The notes under the pieces are model-generated. The model was not told where the DNA came from, ran no database searches, and saw only the letters and a list, made by a program, of their open reading frames with translations. A DNA stretch of 64,000 nucleotides from positions 1 through 64,000 of the forward strand of contig OZ253669.1 of the NCBI GenBank assembly GCA_965263375.1. The letters are read 5' to 3'. Both the position numbers and the translations under genes were made by a program. The DNA comes from JAJFFW01 sp965263375. Lineage in GTDB: Bacteria > Pseudomonadota > Alphaproteobacteria > Caulobacterales > Parvularculaceae. The number at the start of each line of letters is the position of its first letter. Positions within the stretch are counted from its first letter, which is position 1. Of this stretch, positions 25,292-34,731 are shown one piece after another.

Positions 25292-25326
25292 AAGTTTCCT
25301 TGTCAAAAAGTGTCGCTTAAAGCCAA

Positions 25327-26628
25327 TTAGCCTTTTGCGAATTCTGGGTAAGCCTCAAGCCCAAGCTCAGCCTTGTCAAGGCCAAGCCGCTCATCAGCTT
25401 CACTGGCGCGCACGCCAATTGTGTATTTCAAGATCGTCCAGAGTAAGAAGCTGGCAGTGAACGCGAATACGCCAACCATCACAACGCCGACAAGCTGACC
25501 CAAGAAGGTTGGGCCTTGCTCTGTCCATGGGACGATCAACGTGCCCCAGATGCCGCAGAACAAGTGCGCTGGAATTGCGCCAACCACGTCATCAATTTTC
25601 AGCTTATCTAATAGCGGAATTGAGACTGTTACGATCACGCCGCCAACAGCGCCAATCAAAACAGCTTGCCAGATCGCGGGCTCCAAAGGTTGCGCCGTAA
25701 TTGAAACAAGACCGCCGATAGCGCCGTTCAATACGATGGTAAGGTCAACCTTGCCATAGACGAAACGCGTCATGATCAGCGCCGCAACAACACCGCCGCA
25801 AGCGGCCATGTTTGTGTTCACAATGATCTTAGCAACTGAGAACGCATCTTCAATTGTGCCAAGCGCAAGCTGTGACCCGCCATTAAAGCCGAACCAACCG
25901 AGCCACAAAATAAATGTGCCAAGGGTTGCAAGAGGAAGTGAAGAACCGGGGATTGGCGTAACTTTGCCCCCGTCAAAACGGCCAGAACGCGCGCCCAAAA
26001 CGATCGCGCCAGCAAGCGCCGCCCATCCGCCAGTCGAGTGCACCAAGGTGGAGCCAGCAAAGTCGGCAAAAGACCATTTCGCGTCAAGGTATCCGCCGCC
26101 CCATTCCCAAGAAGCAACGATTGGGTAGATCAAGCCGGTCAAAACCGCAACGAAGATCAAAAATGGGAATAGCTTAATACGCTCAGCCAAGGTTCCAGAA
26201 ACGATTGACGCCGCGGTTGCAACGAAGACCATTTGGAAGAACCAATCAGCGTAAGCCCCATAACCAAGACCAATAGGATCACTGTCATCACCGAGATAGC
26301 CAAAGCTAAGCGGCGCAATAAGCCCGCCCTCAGAAATGCCGTAAATCATATTATAGCCAAGAATCCACACGGCCAGGCCAGCAACGGAGTAAAGAGCAAT
26401 ATTCTTTAAGCAGATTGTTGCCGCATTTTTCGCGCGAACAAGCCCCGCCTCAAGCATACAAAAACCAGCAGCCATAAACATGACCACCATGCCGCTTATT
26501 AAAAACAGCAATGTATTAAAGATGACAGCGGACGAATCAGACGCCGCCGCGATTTCTTGCGCCCCTACGCCAAGCGGCGCAAAGACGCTGGACATGGCCA
26601 GTGCGGCCATTAGCGTTTTTATTTTCAT
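25327..26628 (-). CDS. amtB: Ammonium transporter AmtB
   Basis: A 433-residue channel-type ammonium transporter of the inner membrane. A cleavable-looking signal peptide (MAALAMSSVFAPLGVGAQE) precedes eleven membrane segments. Family signatures include DWFFQMVFVATAASIVSG, FAGSTLVHSTGGWAALAGAIVLGARSGRF with the pore histidine, FILWLGWFGFNGGS and PAHLFCGIWGTLIVP with the second histidine. It follows glnK by 31 bases, the usual glnK-amtB order that lets the PII protein block the channel when nitrogen is plentiful. Confidence 0.95.
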   Translation of the reverse strand: MKIKTLMAALAMSSVFAPLGVGAQEIAAASDSSAVIFNTLLFLISGMVVMFMAAGFCMLEAGLVRAKNAATICLKNIALYSVAGLAVWILGYNMIYGISEGGLIAPLSFGYLGDDSDPIGLGYGAYADWFFQMVFVATAASIVSGTLAERIKLFPFLIFVAVLTGLIYPIVASWEWGGGYLDAKWSFADFAGSTLVHSTGGWAALAGAIVLGARSGRFDGGKVTPIPGSSLPLATLGTFILWLGWFGFNGGSQLALGTIEDAFSVAKIIVNTNMAACGGVVAALIMTRFVYGKVDLTIVLNGAIGGLVSITAQPLEPAIWQAVLIGAVGGVIVTVSIPLLDKLKIDDVVGAIPAHLFCGIWGTLIVPWTEQGPTFLGQLVGVVMVGVFAFTASFLLWTILKYTIGVRASEADERLGLDKAELGLEAYPEFAKG

Positions 26629-26659
26629 TTGTGGCTACCTTAAAATTTAACGTTTATCG

Positions 26660-26998
26660 TTAAAGCGCATCTGCGCCAGTTTCCCCCGTACGCACACGCA
26701 CGGTCTGTTCAACATCAAGAACAAAAACTTTTCCGTCCCCAATTTCACCGGTACGCGCCGCAGCGGTGATCACCGCCACCGCTTCGTCGACACGGTCGGC
26801 GGGAATAACCGTCTCTATCTTTAGCTTCGGCCGAAAATCGACATCATATTCAGCCCCGCGATAGATCTCTTTATGACCTTTTTGGCGGCCAAATCCGCGT
26901 ACATCACTTACAGTTAGACCTTGTATGCCAAGGCCTGTTAAAGCATCGCGTACGTCGTCTAATTTTTGTGGTTTGATGATCGCCATGACAAGTTTCAA
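26660..26998 (-). CDS. glnK: Nitrogen regulatory protein PII (GlnK)
   Basis: A 112-residue PII signal protein. The T-loop carries the uridylylation site Y51 (EYDVDF preceded by KEIYRGA), and the conserved VRGFGRQKGHKE and TGEIGDGKVFV motifs are intact. The pairing with amtB marks it as GlnK rather than GlnB. It senses ATP/ADP and 2-oxoglutarate. I looked for a sigma-54 promoter in the 406-base region upstream and did not find one with correct GG-N10-GC spacing, though two inverted repeats lie there. Confidence 0.93.
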   Translation of the reverse strand: MKLVMAIIKPQKLDDVRDALTGLGIQGLTVSDVRGFGRQKGHKEIYRGAEYDVDFRPKLKIETVIPADRVDEAVAVITAAARTGEIGDGKVFVLDVEQTVRVRTGETGADAL

Positions 26999-27104
26999 CG
27001 GACTTCTCCAATTCTTTTAAACAGTTGGTTTTTCTTTGTAATCGAACGATTTTTCGTTCTGTCCTTCCGCGGTTTTCACGCACCGTCGGCAATAAATACC
27101 TGTC

Positions 27105-27122
27105 ATGACACTAATCTGTCAT
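27105..27122. promoter_or_regulatory. Inverted repeat ATGACA-N6-TGTCAT
   Basis: Perfect six-base arms about 107 bases upstream of the glnK start. The same arms with a four-base spacer occur at 34732-34747. Confidence 0.4.
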
Positions 27123-27132
27123 ACCACCACTG

Positions 27133-27151
27133 GCAAGGCGCATTGCCTTGC
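27133..27151. promoter_or_regulatory. Inverted repeat GCAAGGC-N5-GCCTTGC
   Basis: Perfect seven-base arms in the glnK/porin divergent region. The size and place would suit an NtrC-type enhancer, but the arms do not match the usual TGCAC half-site; this is a guess. Confidence 0.35.
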
Positions 27152-27404
27152 AAAAAGCAATATGACGCACTTAACCCTAAATCGTTTAGCATTTTATGCC
27201 AATAAACTGCGACATGATAGCATTATTCGTTGCTGATATACCACACATGTCGGTTTTGTGTCGCTGTGGGTCCATTTTTCTTTTGCATCGCAGCAGGCAG
27301 GCTCATAGCCTAAATTCAAGATTTCGGCGCGAGACCGGATCTTTAGTTTTATCTTTGTGCGTTACAGTTTGTATGCGCGCGCCTACTTCCTGGAGGGACT
27401 AACT

Positions 27405-28169
27405 ATGAAAAAAATCGCATCTGCTTTAACAGCTCTTGCGCTCGCGGCGCCAGTCGCAACAACAGCTAGCGCTGATGAACTTTCTGTCAGCACAACAGTA
27501 GCCTTTGAATCTGCTTATATCTTCCGTGGTGTTCAGTTTGCGGAAACAAGCTTTCAGCCTGGTATCGACCTTGCCTATGGCAATTTCTATGGCGGCGTTT
27601 GGTTGAACTTGCCAGTTGGCGATGACGACTTAGTCGTAACACCTGGCGGTGAAGAGCTTGATTTCTTCGCTGGTTACTCATCTTCATTGTCTGAAACTGT
27701 TTCTTACGATGTTGGCGTAACTTTCTACACCTTCCCTGATGCAAGCAGCGGCCTGTTTGATATGTTCAGCGAAAGCGCTGGCACAGGCTCAAGCACAGTT
27801 GAACTCTTTGCTGGTCTTTCTTTTGACGCTCCTTTAGCGCCTGCCCTTTACGTTTACCGTGACTTCAACTTCAACACGGTAACAATCGAAGGTTCCGGTG
27901 GATATTCTTTCCCGCTTTCTGAGAGCACAAGCTTCGACGTTGCGGGCGCTGTTGGCTACGTAGTCGATGACGATGATGGCGGTGACTACCTATATGGCAG
28001 CATCAGCGCAGACGTTGCTTATGCAATCTCCGACGATTCAGCGATCACAGCTGGCGTTCGCTACGGCGGCAGCGACATTGACGGGGGTCAGTTCATCGAC
28101 GATTCAATCGCTGGCACAACGAAATCATCTGGTTTCTGGTGGGGTGTCGGGTTTAGCTCAAGCTTTTAA
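27405..28169 (+). CDS. TorF-family putative outer membrane porin
   Basis: A 254-residue outer membrane barrel of the TorF/TIGR02001 type. The signal peptide MKKIASALTALALAAPVATTASA is followed by DELSVSTTVAFESAYIFRGVQF, the family opening, alternating beta strands and a closing WWGVGFSSSF with C-terminal aromatic. ATG 27405 sits seven bases after GGAGGG, so the in-frame extension to 27357 is rejected. Members of this family are often near amtB-glnK, as here, and may help nitrogen compounds cross the outer membrane; function is not established. A strong terminator follows. Confidence 0.85.
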   Translation: MKKIASALTALALAAPVATTASADELSVSTTVAFESAYIFRGVQFAETSFQPGIDLAYGNFYGGVWLNLPVGDDDLVVTPGGEELDFFAGYSSSLSETVSYDVGVTFYTFPDASSGLFDMFSESAGTGSSTVELFAGLSFDAPLAPALYVYRDFNFNTVTIEGSGGYSFPLSESTSFDVAGAVGYVVDDDDGGDYLYGSISADVAYAISDDSAITAGVRYGGSDIDGGQFIDDSIAGTTKSSGFWWGVGFSSSF

Positions 28170-28221
28170 TTCGGGGCGTTTCGACGCATAACGGATAAAG
28201 TCGCTAGACCTACGGCTTATG

Positions 28222-28252
28222 ACGTCCGACATGATATTATCATGTCGGACGT
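28222..28252 (+). terminator. Strong rho-independent terminator after TorF-like gene
   Basis: ACGTCCGACATGAT and ATCATGTCGGACGT form 14 perfect pairs with a three-base loop, followed by TTCTTTTT. It lies 52 bases after the stop codon. Confidence 0.93.
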
Positions 28253-28323
28253 TTCTTTTTCGGATAGTATGACAAACAAACACAGCCCAAGACAGCGACG
28301 TAAACACGGATGAAAATATCCGT

Positions 28324-29571
28324 TTGGGCGAGTTTGATGTTGCGATTATTGGCGGCGGGCCCGCTGGCGGCCTTGCGGCGATAACGCTCGCGGCAAAGGG
28401 TTTTTCCTGCGCTTTAATAGACGCCGTGGCGCCAAAGACCACCACCGCAGATGGCTTTGACGGGCGCACCACCGCCCTTTCCTATGCCAATGGGCGGCTA
28501 TTTAGAAGAATGGGTTTGTGGGACGCAATCGCCCACGCGGCCGAACCGATCAATGACATTCTTGTCACCGATGGCCAGGCTCGTGGCCGCTTTAAAGAGG
28601 GACATGTCTCCCCATTTAATCTGCATTTCGACAGCCGGGAGCTTGATGATGAGACGCCCCTTGGGTGGATCGTCGAAAACACGGCGCTGCGCCGCGCGCT
28701 CTATTCTGCAATCGAAAAAGACGAGCGCATCACGTTGATCGCCCCCGCGGCCCGCATCGCAACCAATTTCAACAAACCTTCCGCCGACATCATGCTGAAC
28801 GATAACCGCTCATTGTCGGCAAAACTCGTCCTCGCCGCTGACGGCAAAAACTCCCCCTTACGCGAAGAGGTGGGGCTTAGAACCAATCGCTGGCGCTATG
28901 ACCAACACGGGATTGTGGTCACCGTCGCCCATGAACGCCCCCACAAAGGCGTCGCACAGGAATTCTTTTTACCGAGCGGTCCGTTTGCAATCCTACCGTT
29001 TACGGAAAACCGCTCCTCTCTCGTTTGGACAGAAAAATCCAGCGCCGTCCCCGCCTATTTGGGCCTTAGCGATGAGGCGTTCCGCGCCGAGATTGAAAGC
29101 CGCTTCGGCCCCTATTTGGGTAAAGTCTCCCTTGCGGGGCCTCGCTTTTCATATCCGCTAACATTTCATATCGCACAGCGATTTATCGCCCCGCGCCTTG
29201 CGCTGATTGGCGACGCGGCCCGCACGATCCACCCAATCGCGGGGCAGGGATATAATCTTGGCGTTAAAGATATTGCAGCAATGGCTGATGTCTTAACCAA
29301 CGCACGCGCGGTTGGCCTTGATATCGGTTCACTGACAGTCCTTGCAGATTATGAGCGTTGGCGCCATTTTGACAGCGCCATGCTCGCCTTTGGCACCGAT
29401 GCGCTGAACCGTCTGTTCTCAAACGATATTGGGCCGCTAAGATTTGCGCGCTCATTCGGCATGGGGCTTGTTAATCGCATAACACCTTTACGGCACATGT
29501 TTATGAAACAAGCGGGCGCTGATCTAGGGCGACTGCCCAGCCTTTTACAAGCAGAAGAAACCAGCGCTTAA
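28324..29571 (+). CDS. UbiH/UbiF/VisC/COQ6-family FAD-dependent hydroxylase
   Basis: A 415-residue flavoprotein monooxygenase of ubiquinone biosynthesis type. The dinucleotide-binding motif IIGGGPAGG lies at residues 8-16, the DG motif is AADGKNSPLREEVG, and the second FAD motif is GDAARTIHPIAGQGYNLGVKD. The start is TTG 28324; the frame is open upstream to 28273 but contains no ATG or GTG, and the FAD fold begins only five residues later, so TTG is well supported. Which ring position it hydroxylates (UbiH, UbiI, UbiL) cannot be told by eye. Confidence 0.9.
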   Translation: MGEFDVAIIGGGPAGGLAAITLAAKGFSCALIDAVAPKTTTADGFDGRTTALSYANGRLFRRMGLWDAIAHAAEPINDILVTDGQARGRFKEGHVSPFNLHFDSRELDDETPLGWIVENTALRRALYSAIEKDERITLIAPAARIATNFNKPSADIMLNDNRSLSAKLVLAADGKNSPLREEVGLRTNRWRYDQHGIVVTVAHERPHKGVAQEFFLPSGPFAILPFTENRSSLVWTEKSSAVPAYLGLSDEAFRAEIESRFGPYLGKVSLAGPRFSYPLTFHIAQRFIAPRLALIGDAARTIHPIAGQGYNLGVKDIAAMADVLTNARAVGLDIGSLTVLADYERWRHFDSAMLAFGTDALNRLFSNDIGPLRFARSFGMGLVNRITPLRHMFMKQAGADLGRLPSLLQAEETSA

Positions 29572-29575
29572 AATT

Positions 29576-30118
29576 TCATCCGCGCAGGATCATTTCCCCG
29601 CCGCGCGCTTCTACGCTTGGGACTTGTGATAAAAAGCTCATCCCCAATAGATTGATGCTCAATTGCTCGTCAGGCAAGATCATCGCTTCGACGCCGCGGA
29701 TCGTGATGCCGCCAATTTCGATGACATCGACCTTAACCCGCGCAGCCTTGGTCTTGCCGTTCGCCGTCATCACCGGCGCTGTATAATCTTCAGGGCGTGT
29801 ATAGATAAAGGCGCGGCGCGCATCAGATTCCCTTAACGCGACAAACGCTGCTCCAGTGTCGATCAAAAAATTCGTGGACTGTCTGTTGACATTCGCATGC
29901 GCCATAAATTGACGATGGTGATCCGCAGGAATACGAATTTCTCTACGCCAACCCGGGCGATAGCTTGCCTGTTCGCTAGCCGGTGAAAGCGCCGCAGCAT
30001 GGGGGGCGCTCGCTTTTTCGCCAGCGCCCCCTTGCACAACACCCGTCGCCTCAATCGCCTTCACCCCTACGATAGCGCCTGCCATACACAACATCGCCAA
30101 CGCTAATTGCCCACGCAT
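29576..30118 (-). CDS. Retropepsin-like clan AA aspartic protease, secreted or membrane-anchored
   Basis: A 180-residue protein (from ATG 30118) with an N-terminal hydrophobic segment (LALAMLCMAGAIVGVKAIEA) and the retropepsin active-site block NFLIDTGAAFVALRESDARR, where D-T-G is the catalytic triplet. INLLGMSFLSQV near the end matches the conserved G-M-S/D-F-L motif of the TIGR02281 family of bacterial retropepsins. A longer frame from 30169 is open but has no signal-like start. It is convergent with ubiH, four bases apart. Substrate unknown. Confidence 0.85.
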   Translation of the reverse strand: MRGQLALAMLCMAGAIVGVKAIEATGVVQGGAGEKASAPHAAALSPASEQASYRPGWRREIRIPADHHRQFMAHANVNRQSTNFLIDTGAAFVALRESDARRAFIYTRPEDYTAPVMTANGKTKAARVKVDVIEIGGITIRGVEAMILPDEQLSINLLGMSFLSQVPSVEARGGEMILRG

Positions 30119-30332
30119 ACGGACCCCATCTCTTTCACGGGCAATGGCCGTGAACTCAAAACGCAACATCCCGGCCTCGCCGGGCCGTCATATGGGGGCG
30201 GAAGATACAAAGGCCCCTTTATGACAGTCTGGTAAGAATGCCGTAGCTATCTTAAGAAAGGACCTTGGATTTGGTTACAAACTACGCGTTTTTAGGTAAC
30301 CTTACCAAATACTTAACGGGGAAAACTGAGAC

Positions 30333-31154
30333 TTAATCAAGTCCCAAAACATCACGCATGTCATAAAGCTTGGGGCTTTTTCCATGAACCCACTGGGCTG
30401 CTGCCAGGGCGCCTTCCGCAAACAGGGTTCGGTCGATAGCGTTGTGGCTTAGGGTTATCACCTCCCGAGAGCCCGCAAAGTGCGCGGAATGATCACCAAC
30501 GATGCCGCCCCCGCGAATAACGGCAAAACCAATATCACCGCTTTTACGCTCACCCGTGATGCCATCTCGCACACGAACGGATTTTTCAGCGAGACTAACG
30601 CCGCGCCCTGCCGCAGCGGCCTCTGCGATCATCAGTGCGGTACCTGAGGGGGCATCGACCTTATGACGGTGGTGAGCCTCAATGATTTCGATATCGTAAC
30701 TATCTGGCAAAGCACTTGCTGCTTTTTCCACCAAGGCGGCGAGGAGGTTTACGCCAAGGCTCATATTCCCTGATTTGACAATCGCCGTTTTCTTGGCCGC
30801 CTCTTCAAACGCCTTGTCTTGGCTCTCATCAAATCCGGTTGCGCCGACAACCACCGCAACGCCAGCATCCGCCGCGCGGCCAGCAAGTTCAACCGCAGCC
30901 TGGGGCGCACTAAAATCAATAATAACGCCGTCCTTTGGAAGCGCGCCGCCAGCCTCACGCACAAGAACGCCAATCGCATCGAGCCCTGCAAGCATGCCAA
31001 GATCTTGGCCAAGCAATGGCGAGCCCACTGGCTCAAACCCACCGATCAATTCGCAGCTTCCGGTCTCCAATGCTGCGCGGGCAATCGCACGTCCCATACG
31101 TCCGCCTGCGCCAGCAATTAAGATCGGGGTTTTTTCTTGTTGTGTTTCCGCCAT
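30333..31154 (-). CDS. dapB: 4-hydroxy-tetrahydrodipicolinate reductase
   Basis: A 273-residue enzyme of lysine and meso-diaminopimelate synthesis. The NAD(P) motif GAGGRMGRAI is at about 14-23, and the signature EIIEAHHRHKVDAPSGTALMI carries the catalytic H-H pair and lysine. VVVGATGFDE and the C-terminal TISHNAIDRTLFAEGALAAAQWV block are also present. Start ATG 31154. It is a single-gene unit between the aspartic protease and an MFS gene. Confidence 0.95.
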   Translation of the reverse strand: MAETQQEKTPILIAGAGGRMGRAIARAALETGSCELIGGFEPVGSPLLGQDLGMLAGLDAIGVLVREAGGALPKDGVIIDFSAPQAAVELAGRAADAGVAVVVGATGFDESQDKAFEEAAKKTAIVKSGNMSLGVNLLAALVEKAASALPDSYDIEIIEAHHRHKVDAPSGTALMIAEAAAAGRGVSLAEKSVRVRDGITGERKSGDIGFAVIRGGGIVGDHSAHFAGSREVITLSHNAIDRTLFAEGALAAAQWVHGKSPKLYDMRDVLGLD

Positions 31155-31299
31155 TTGCTTTCTCTTTTATGCTCCGACGCCAATTGAGCATTGCTTATAT
31201 AGGCTTAACAGCGCCAATAAAGGGCTGACCAAAAAACTTTGAACGTTTCGTCTCGCTTTTCCGTTGCCAAAGCGCCAAGGAAGCTTATGGTCCGGCGAA

Positions 31300-32571
31300 A
31301 TGGCTCTCCTTCCTTCTTTTGAGATATTCCGACATAGCGCGTATCGGCACTATTGGATCGGCAGACAGCTCGTTTCTGGCTCCAGACAGATGACAGCGGT
31401 CGCGATTGGCTGGCAAATCTATGACCTCGCCAGAGAAACCCGGTCCATTGCGGAGGCTGCTTTTGTCCTTGGCCTTGTTGGCCTGGCCCAATTTTTGCCG
31501 GTACTACTTTTGTCTCTTGTCGGCGGCCAAGCCGCTGACCGGTATGACCGCAAGCAAATCCTTATCATCAGCAATATCGTGCGAATCTTTGCTTTAATTG
31601 GGCTTTTTCTAACACCCTGGCTATCGACAAGCATGGCCATACCAACAATTTTCGGTATGGCCATCATGATGGGCGCCGTAAACGCCTTCACCCCAGCGGC
31701 AAGTAACTCACTTTACCCTCAGCTTGTTCCCCGCGAGGAACTACCAAACGCCATTGCTTGGAACTCACTTGGCTTTCAGAGCGCCGCGATCCTTGGCCCT
31801 GCGCTTGGCGGCGGCTTTTATATTCAAGGCCCCGCATTTGTTTATGGCGCAGCAATATTGATGAGCTTGATCGCCATTTTCACTTTCGTCTTAGCAAAGA
31901 CACCCAAGCACGTTCCGGTCAAAAACGCCGATGGGCTAAAAATGGTGATCGCCGGGCTGCGATACGTACGCAGTAATAAGATCGTGTTTGGCGCCATCAG
32001 CCTTGATCTTGTGGTCGTATTATTTGGCGGCGCCACGGCGCTTTTGCCTGTTTTTGCCCGTGATATTTTAAATGTTGGCGCTGAAGGTCTTGGGGCGTTG
32101 CGCGCCGCGCCGGCCGTAGGCGCAATAGGCGTCGCCTATATGCTATCCACCACGCCGCTAAACCGCCGTGTCGGTTTTTGGCTTTTGGGCGCCATCGCTG
32201 TTTATGGCTTGGCGATGCTTGGCTTCGCCCTTTCCACCATTTTTTGGCTTTCATTCGGAATGTTGGCGATCACCGGGGCGGCGGATATGATTTCAGTCTA
32301 TGTGCGCCAGTCGCTCGTTCAACTCGCAACGCCAGAGACTATGCGCGGGCGTGTTTCATCTGTTTCGTTTATCTTTATTTCCGCCTCAAACGAGCTCGGA
32401 GAATTTGAATCGGGCGTCGCAGCCAGATTTTTAGGCCCGGTTGGCGCTGTCATTCTGGGCAGCGGGATTGCTATTACCAGCGCTTGTGCTTGGCCAAAAC
32501 TCTTCCCGATGCTGGCCCGCATGGACAAGTTTGAAGACGCCCGTGTCGAAGAGACGCCGGCCAATAGTTAA
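31300..32571 (+). CDS. MFS transporter (MFS_3, EntS-like)
   Basis: A 423-residue, 12-span major facilitator. The region between helices 2 and 3, GGQAADRYDRKQILIIS, is the MFS signature; GFQSAAILGPALGGGFY is typical of the MFS_3/EntS branch. The chain begins at ATG 31300 (MALLPSFEIFRHSAYRHYWIG); a TTG at 31264 would add 12 residues that look unlike the family. EntS relatives export enterobactin or drugs; no siderophore genes are near, so the substrate is unknown. It overlaps the convergent NifU-like gene by four bases. Confidence 0.85.
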   Translation: MALLPSFEIFRHSAYRHYWIGRQLVSGSRQMTAVAIGWQIYDLARETRSIAEAAFVLGLVGLAQFLPVLLLSLVGGQAADRYDRKQILIISNIVRIFALIGLFLTPWLSTSMAIPTIFGMAIMMGAVNAFTPAASNSLYPQLVPREELPNAIAWNSLGFQSAAILGPALGGGFYIQGPAFVYGAAILMSLIAIFTFVLAKTPKHVPVKNADGLKMVIAGLRYVRSNKIVFGAISLDLVVVLFGGATALLPVFARDILNVGAEGLGALRAAPAVGAIGVAYMLSTTPLNRRVGFWLLGAIAVYGLAMLGFALSTIFWLSFGMLAITGAADMISVYVRQSLVQLATPETMRGRVSSVSFIFISASNELGEFESGVAARFLGPVGAVILGSGIAITSACAWPKLFPMLARMDKFEDARVEETPANS

Positions 32572-33023
32572 GAAGCGCCGCCTTCGCGCTCAATTTTCTT
32601 CGTTAATTGATCAAGGCACGCGGCGACCGCCGCAAAAATGAGGAGTGTCGAAGCATGTCGTTGTGGATAGTCGCGGATTGACTCTAAGGCCGCCAAATCT
32701 TTCCAACGCTCCCCGCCAGGCGGCGGTCCGCCCTCTTTCAACATCGCCCGCATTTGATCGTGTAGATCATAAAGTTCTTCAACACTCGCCCCGATAATAT
32801 TACGCGCGACAATAGATGCTGACGCTTGGCCAAGCGCACAGGCCTTCGCCTCCATCGCAAAGCGCGAGACCATACCGTCTTGAAGGTCTAAATCAACAAC
32901 AACCTCAGAGCCACAGATCCGGCTTACCTTTTCCGCGCTCACTTGAGGGTTCTCAAGCCGAGCCGCGGGTGGAATATCCGCGGCGGCTTTTAAGATGACG
33001 CCGCTATAAAGATCACTAACCAT
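32568..33023 (-). CDS. NifU-N/SufU-like iron-sulfur cluster scaffold protein
   Basis: A 151-residue protein of the NifU_N/IscU superfamily. Two of the three scaffold cysteines are clear (SRICGSEVVVDL and AKACALGQASASIVARN); the position of the third reads RHASTLLIF with no cysteine, the pattern seen in the alphaproteobacterial branch of this family. It may act as a carrier rather than a full scaffold. It is not next to suf or isc genes. Start ATG 33023. Confidence 0.85.
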   Translation of the reverse strand: MVSDLYSGVILKAAADIPPAARLENPQVSAEKVSRICGSEVVVDLDLQDGMVSRFAMEAKACALGQASASIVARNIIGASVEELYDLHDQMRAMLKEGGPPPGGERWKDLAALESIRDYPQRHASTLLIFAAVAACLDQLTKKIEREGGAS

Positions 33024-33076
33024 GAAGTGCCATATAAGCGCCCAGTCGCCATTAAGCTAGTGACACATGCACCGAT

Positions 33077-34633
33077 TTAAGCCCAAAAAGGGTCCGCGGT
33101 TTTAAAGGTCTTCCACTCATCCTCAAGCTTTGCGTTCATCACGCTGGCCCGTCGGCGATGCCAGCCAAGCACGCAGCCAGAAGCATAAGAAAGGTCGGCG
33201 CGCATCGCTTCTTTCTCGGCGCCAGCTTCCGCAACAGCGCCGTCAATCAGCTTCGCCAATAGGTTTTCAGCGACAGCCACATCATTTAACGAGCCCAGTC
33301 CATCTTGCAGACCCGCAAGACGCTTGCCGAAACGTTTTGTCTTTTTTGCGCCATATAAAGAAGAGAAAAAGTCCGCCGTATACCGCATTTTCTTTACAGC
33401 TAATCGCACCTCATGTCGTTGCGGAATGGAAAGTTTTTTGAACCCTCGGCCGCGCTTAAGCGTTTTGTTTCGCACCGTTTCAAGCGCGGCTTTGGCGAAT
33501 TCACGCGCGGGCGCTTTAAGCCTTGGGCGGTCGCCCTTGGCGCGCCAATCATCATTTGTCGCAACAGAAAAAAGATCGATCAACAGCCGCCCATATCGCG
33601 CTGAGCCAATGACCGCCGACGCCTCAGCATATGCTTTATTGCGCTGACGCCGCAAAGCCGCAAGCAACGGGGCCACATCTTCCGGCGCATCAAGGGCCGA
33701 AACGGCGGGCGCCAATAGATCATTATAAAGAACGTCTAAATCACGGGCGGGACCTAGACTGGACGCAAGCCACTTAACTTCTGATTCTAAAGTGCGGAAA
33801 GGCTCAACCGGCAAAGCCTCGCGATACAACCGTAACGCCGTGCGCATACGGCGCAATGCAACCCTGCATTGGTGAACACCTTCAACATGCGCATCGCGGC
33901 GGGCGCAATCATCATTGGCGGTCAAATGCTCTAAACATTGCTTTAAAACTGACTGGAAAGCTTCCCCAGCATCTGCATCTTTATCAATAAATAATGGGCC
34001 GCCCTTTGACCAAAGCGCTTGTTTTTCATCAAAAAGGTCATAACCGCGCTGGGCCTTCGTGCGCATATGAAGCCGCCCACCCGCGATATCCACAATGCGA
34101 CGCGCTTCGGCAACCAGGACTGATGCGTCTCCGGACAATAGCTCGAGTTCTAATTCATGCAGCGAAGTACGTTTTCCATTACTAACAACAACGCCATCAT
34201 CAAGGGCGAGTTCAATGCTGCCTGTTTCTGCATTTAAAAGCCTGGTTTCGCGGCGCACTTCCACGCTAAAAACTTGCGCCAGATCCGCCGCTGTTAACTT
34301 TCGAAACTCTTTTGGCAGATCGGGATCGATCACCAAAGCTGGGTCAGGAATCGAATCAGGGATTACGGCAGACCATTCCCGGCGCTGATAGGAGCCGCCC
34401 TCAGCGTCCGAAAGCTTTACAGTTTGCACAATCGCATCGTCCTTGTTGCGCGTACGCAAACTTACACCAAGCTGGCGCAGCTTTTTTTTCGGCGTATCAA
34501 AATATGCGCTTGTAAGTTCCTTTGTCTTTGGGTCTTCAAGAGCCCGCCACCAAGGCGACGCCCGCAACCGGGCGATTTCTTCAAGGTCAACCCGAAGCTT
34601 GACTTCAGTTTCTACATTAGACGCCGATGACAT
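33077..34633 (-). CDS. CYTH-CHAD domain protein (inorganic triphosphatase-like)
   Basis: A 518-residue two-domain protein. The N-terminal CYTH domain starts with the ExExK signature VETEVKLRV and carries the charged beta strands of a triphosphate tunnel enzyme (SAYFDTPKKKLRQLGVSLRTRN, YQRREWS, KAQRGYDLF). From about residue 220 follows a helical CHAD domain with conserved histidines and basic residues (VEGVHQCRVALRRMRTALRLYR, EVRLAVKKMRYTADFF), which binds polyphosphate in studied cases. The likely activity is tripolyphosphate hydrolysis on polyphosphate-associated complexes. ATG 34633 follows GGAGAG. Confidence 0.9.
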   Translation of the reverse strand: MSSASNVETEVKLRVDLEEIARLRASPWWRALEDPKTKELTSAYFDTPKKKLRQLGVSLRTRNKDDAIVQTVKLSDAEGGSYQRREWSAVIPDSIPDPALVIDPDLPKEFRKLTAADLAQVFSVEVRRETRLLNAETGSIELALDDGVVVSNGKRTSLHELELELLSGDASVLVAEARRIVDIAGGRLHMRTKAQRGYDLFDEKQALWSKGGPLFIDKDADAGEAFQSVLKQCLEHLTANDDCARRDAHVEGVHQCRVALRRMRTALRLYREALPVEPFRTLESEVKWLASSLGPARDLDVLYNDLLAPAVSALDAPEDVAPLLAALRRQRNKAYAEASAVIGSARYGRLLIDLFSVATNDDWRAKGDRPRLKAPAREFAKAALETVRNKTLKRGRGFKKLSIPQRHEVRLAVKKMRYTADFFSSLYGAKKTKRFGKRLAGLQDGLGSLNDVAVAENLLAKLIDGAVAEAGAEKEAMRADLSYASGCVLGWHRRRASVMNAKLEDEWKTFKTADPFWA

Positions 34634-34731
34634 ATTCGTTAGCTCTCCAATTTAAGCAAATCACGTCTTTTCATTTTTCAATTGCTTATTGACCCTTGAA
34701 AAGAAACGCACAACCATATTATGACACAACG

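Larger units (their letters stand above)
26999..27404. other. 406-base divergent control region, glnK/TorF-like porin
   Basis: No gene is supported here. It holds two perfect inverted repeats, ATGACA-N6-TGTCAT (27105-27122) and GCAAGGC-N5-GCCTTGC (27133-27151), both candidates for regulator binding between glnK and the porin gene. A clear sigma-54 or sigma-70 promoter was not identified. Confidence 0.6.

Noticed and set aside
26999..27150. Possible sigma-54 promoter for glnK or the porin (TGGCAAGGCGCATTGC)
   Set aside because: GG to GC spacing is 11 rather than 10 bases, and the sequence is better described as an inverted repeat.
31264..31299. TTG start adding 12 residues to the MFS transporter
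   Set aside because: No ribosome site is present and the added residues do not resemble the family; ATG 31300 fits better.
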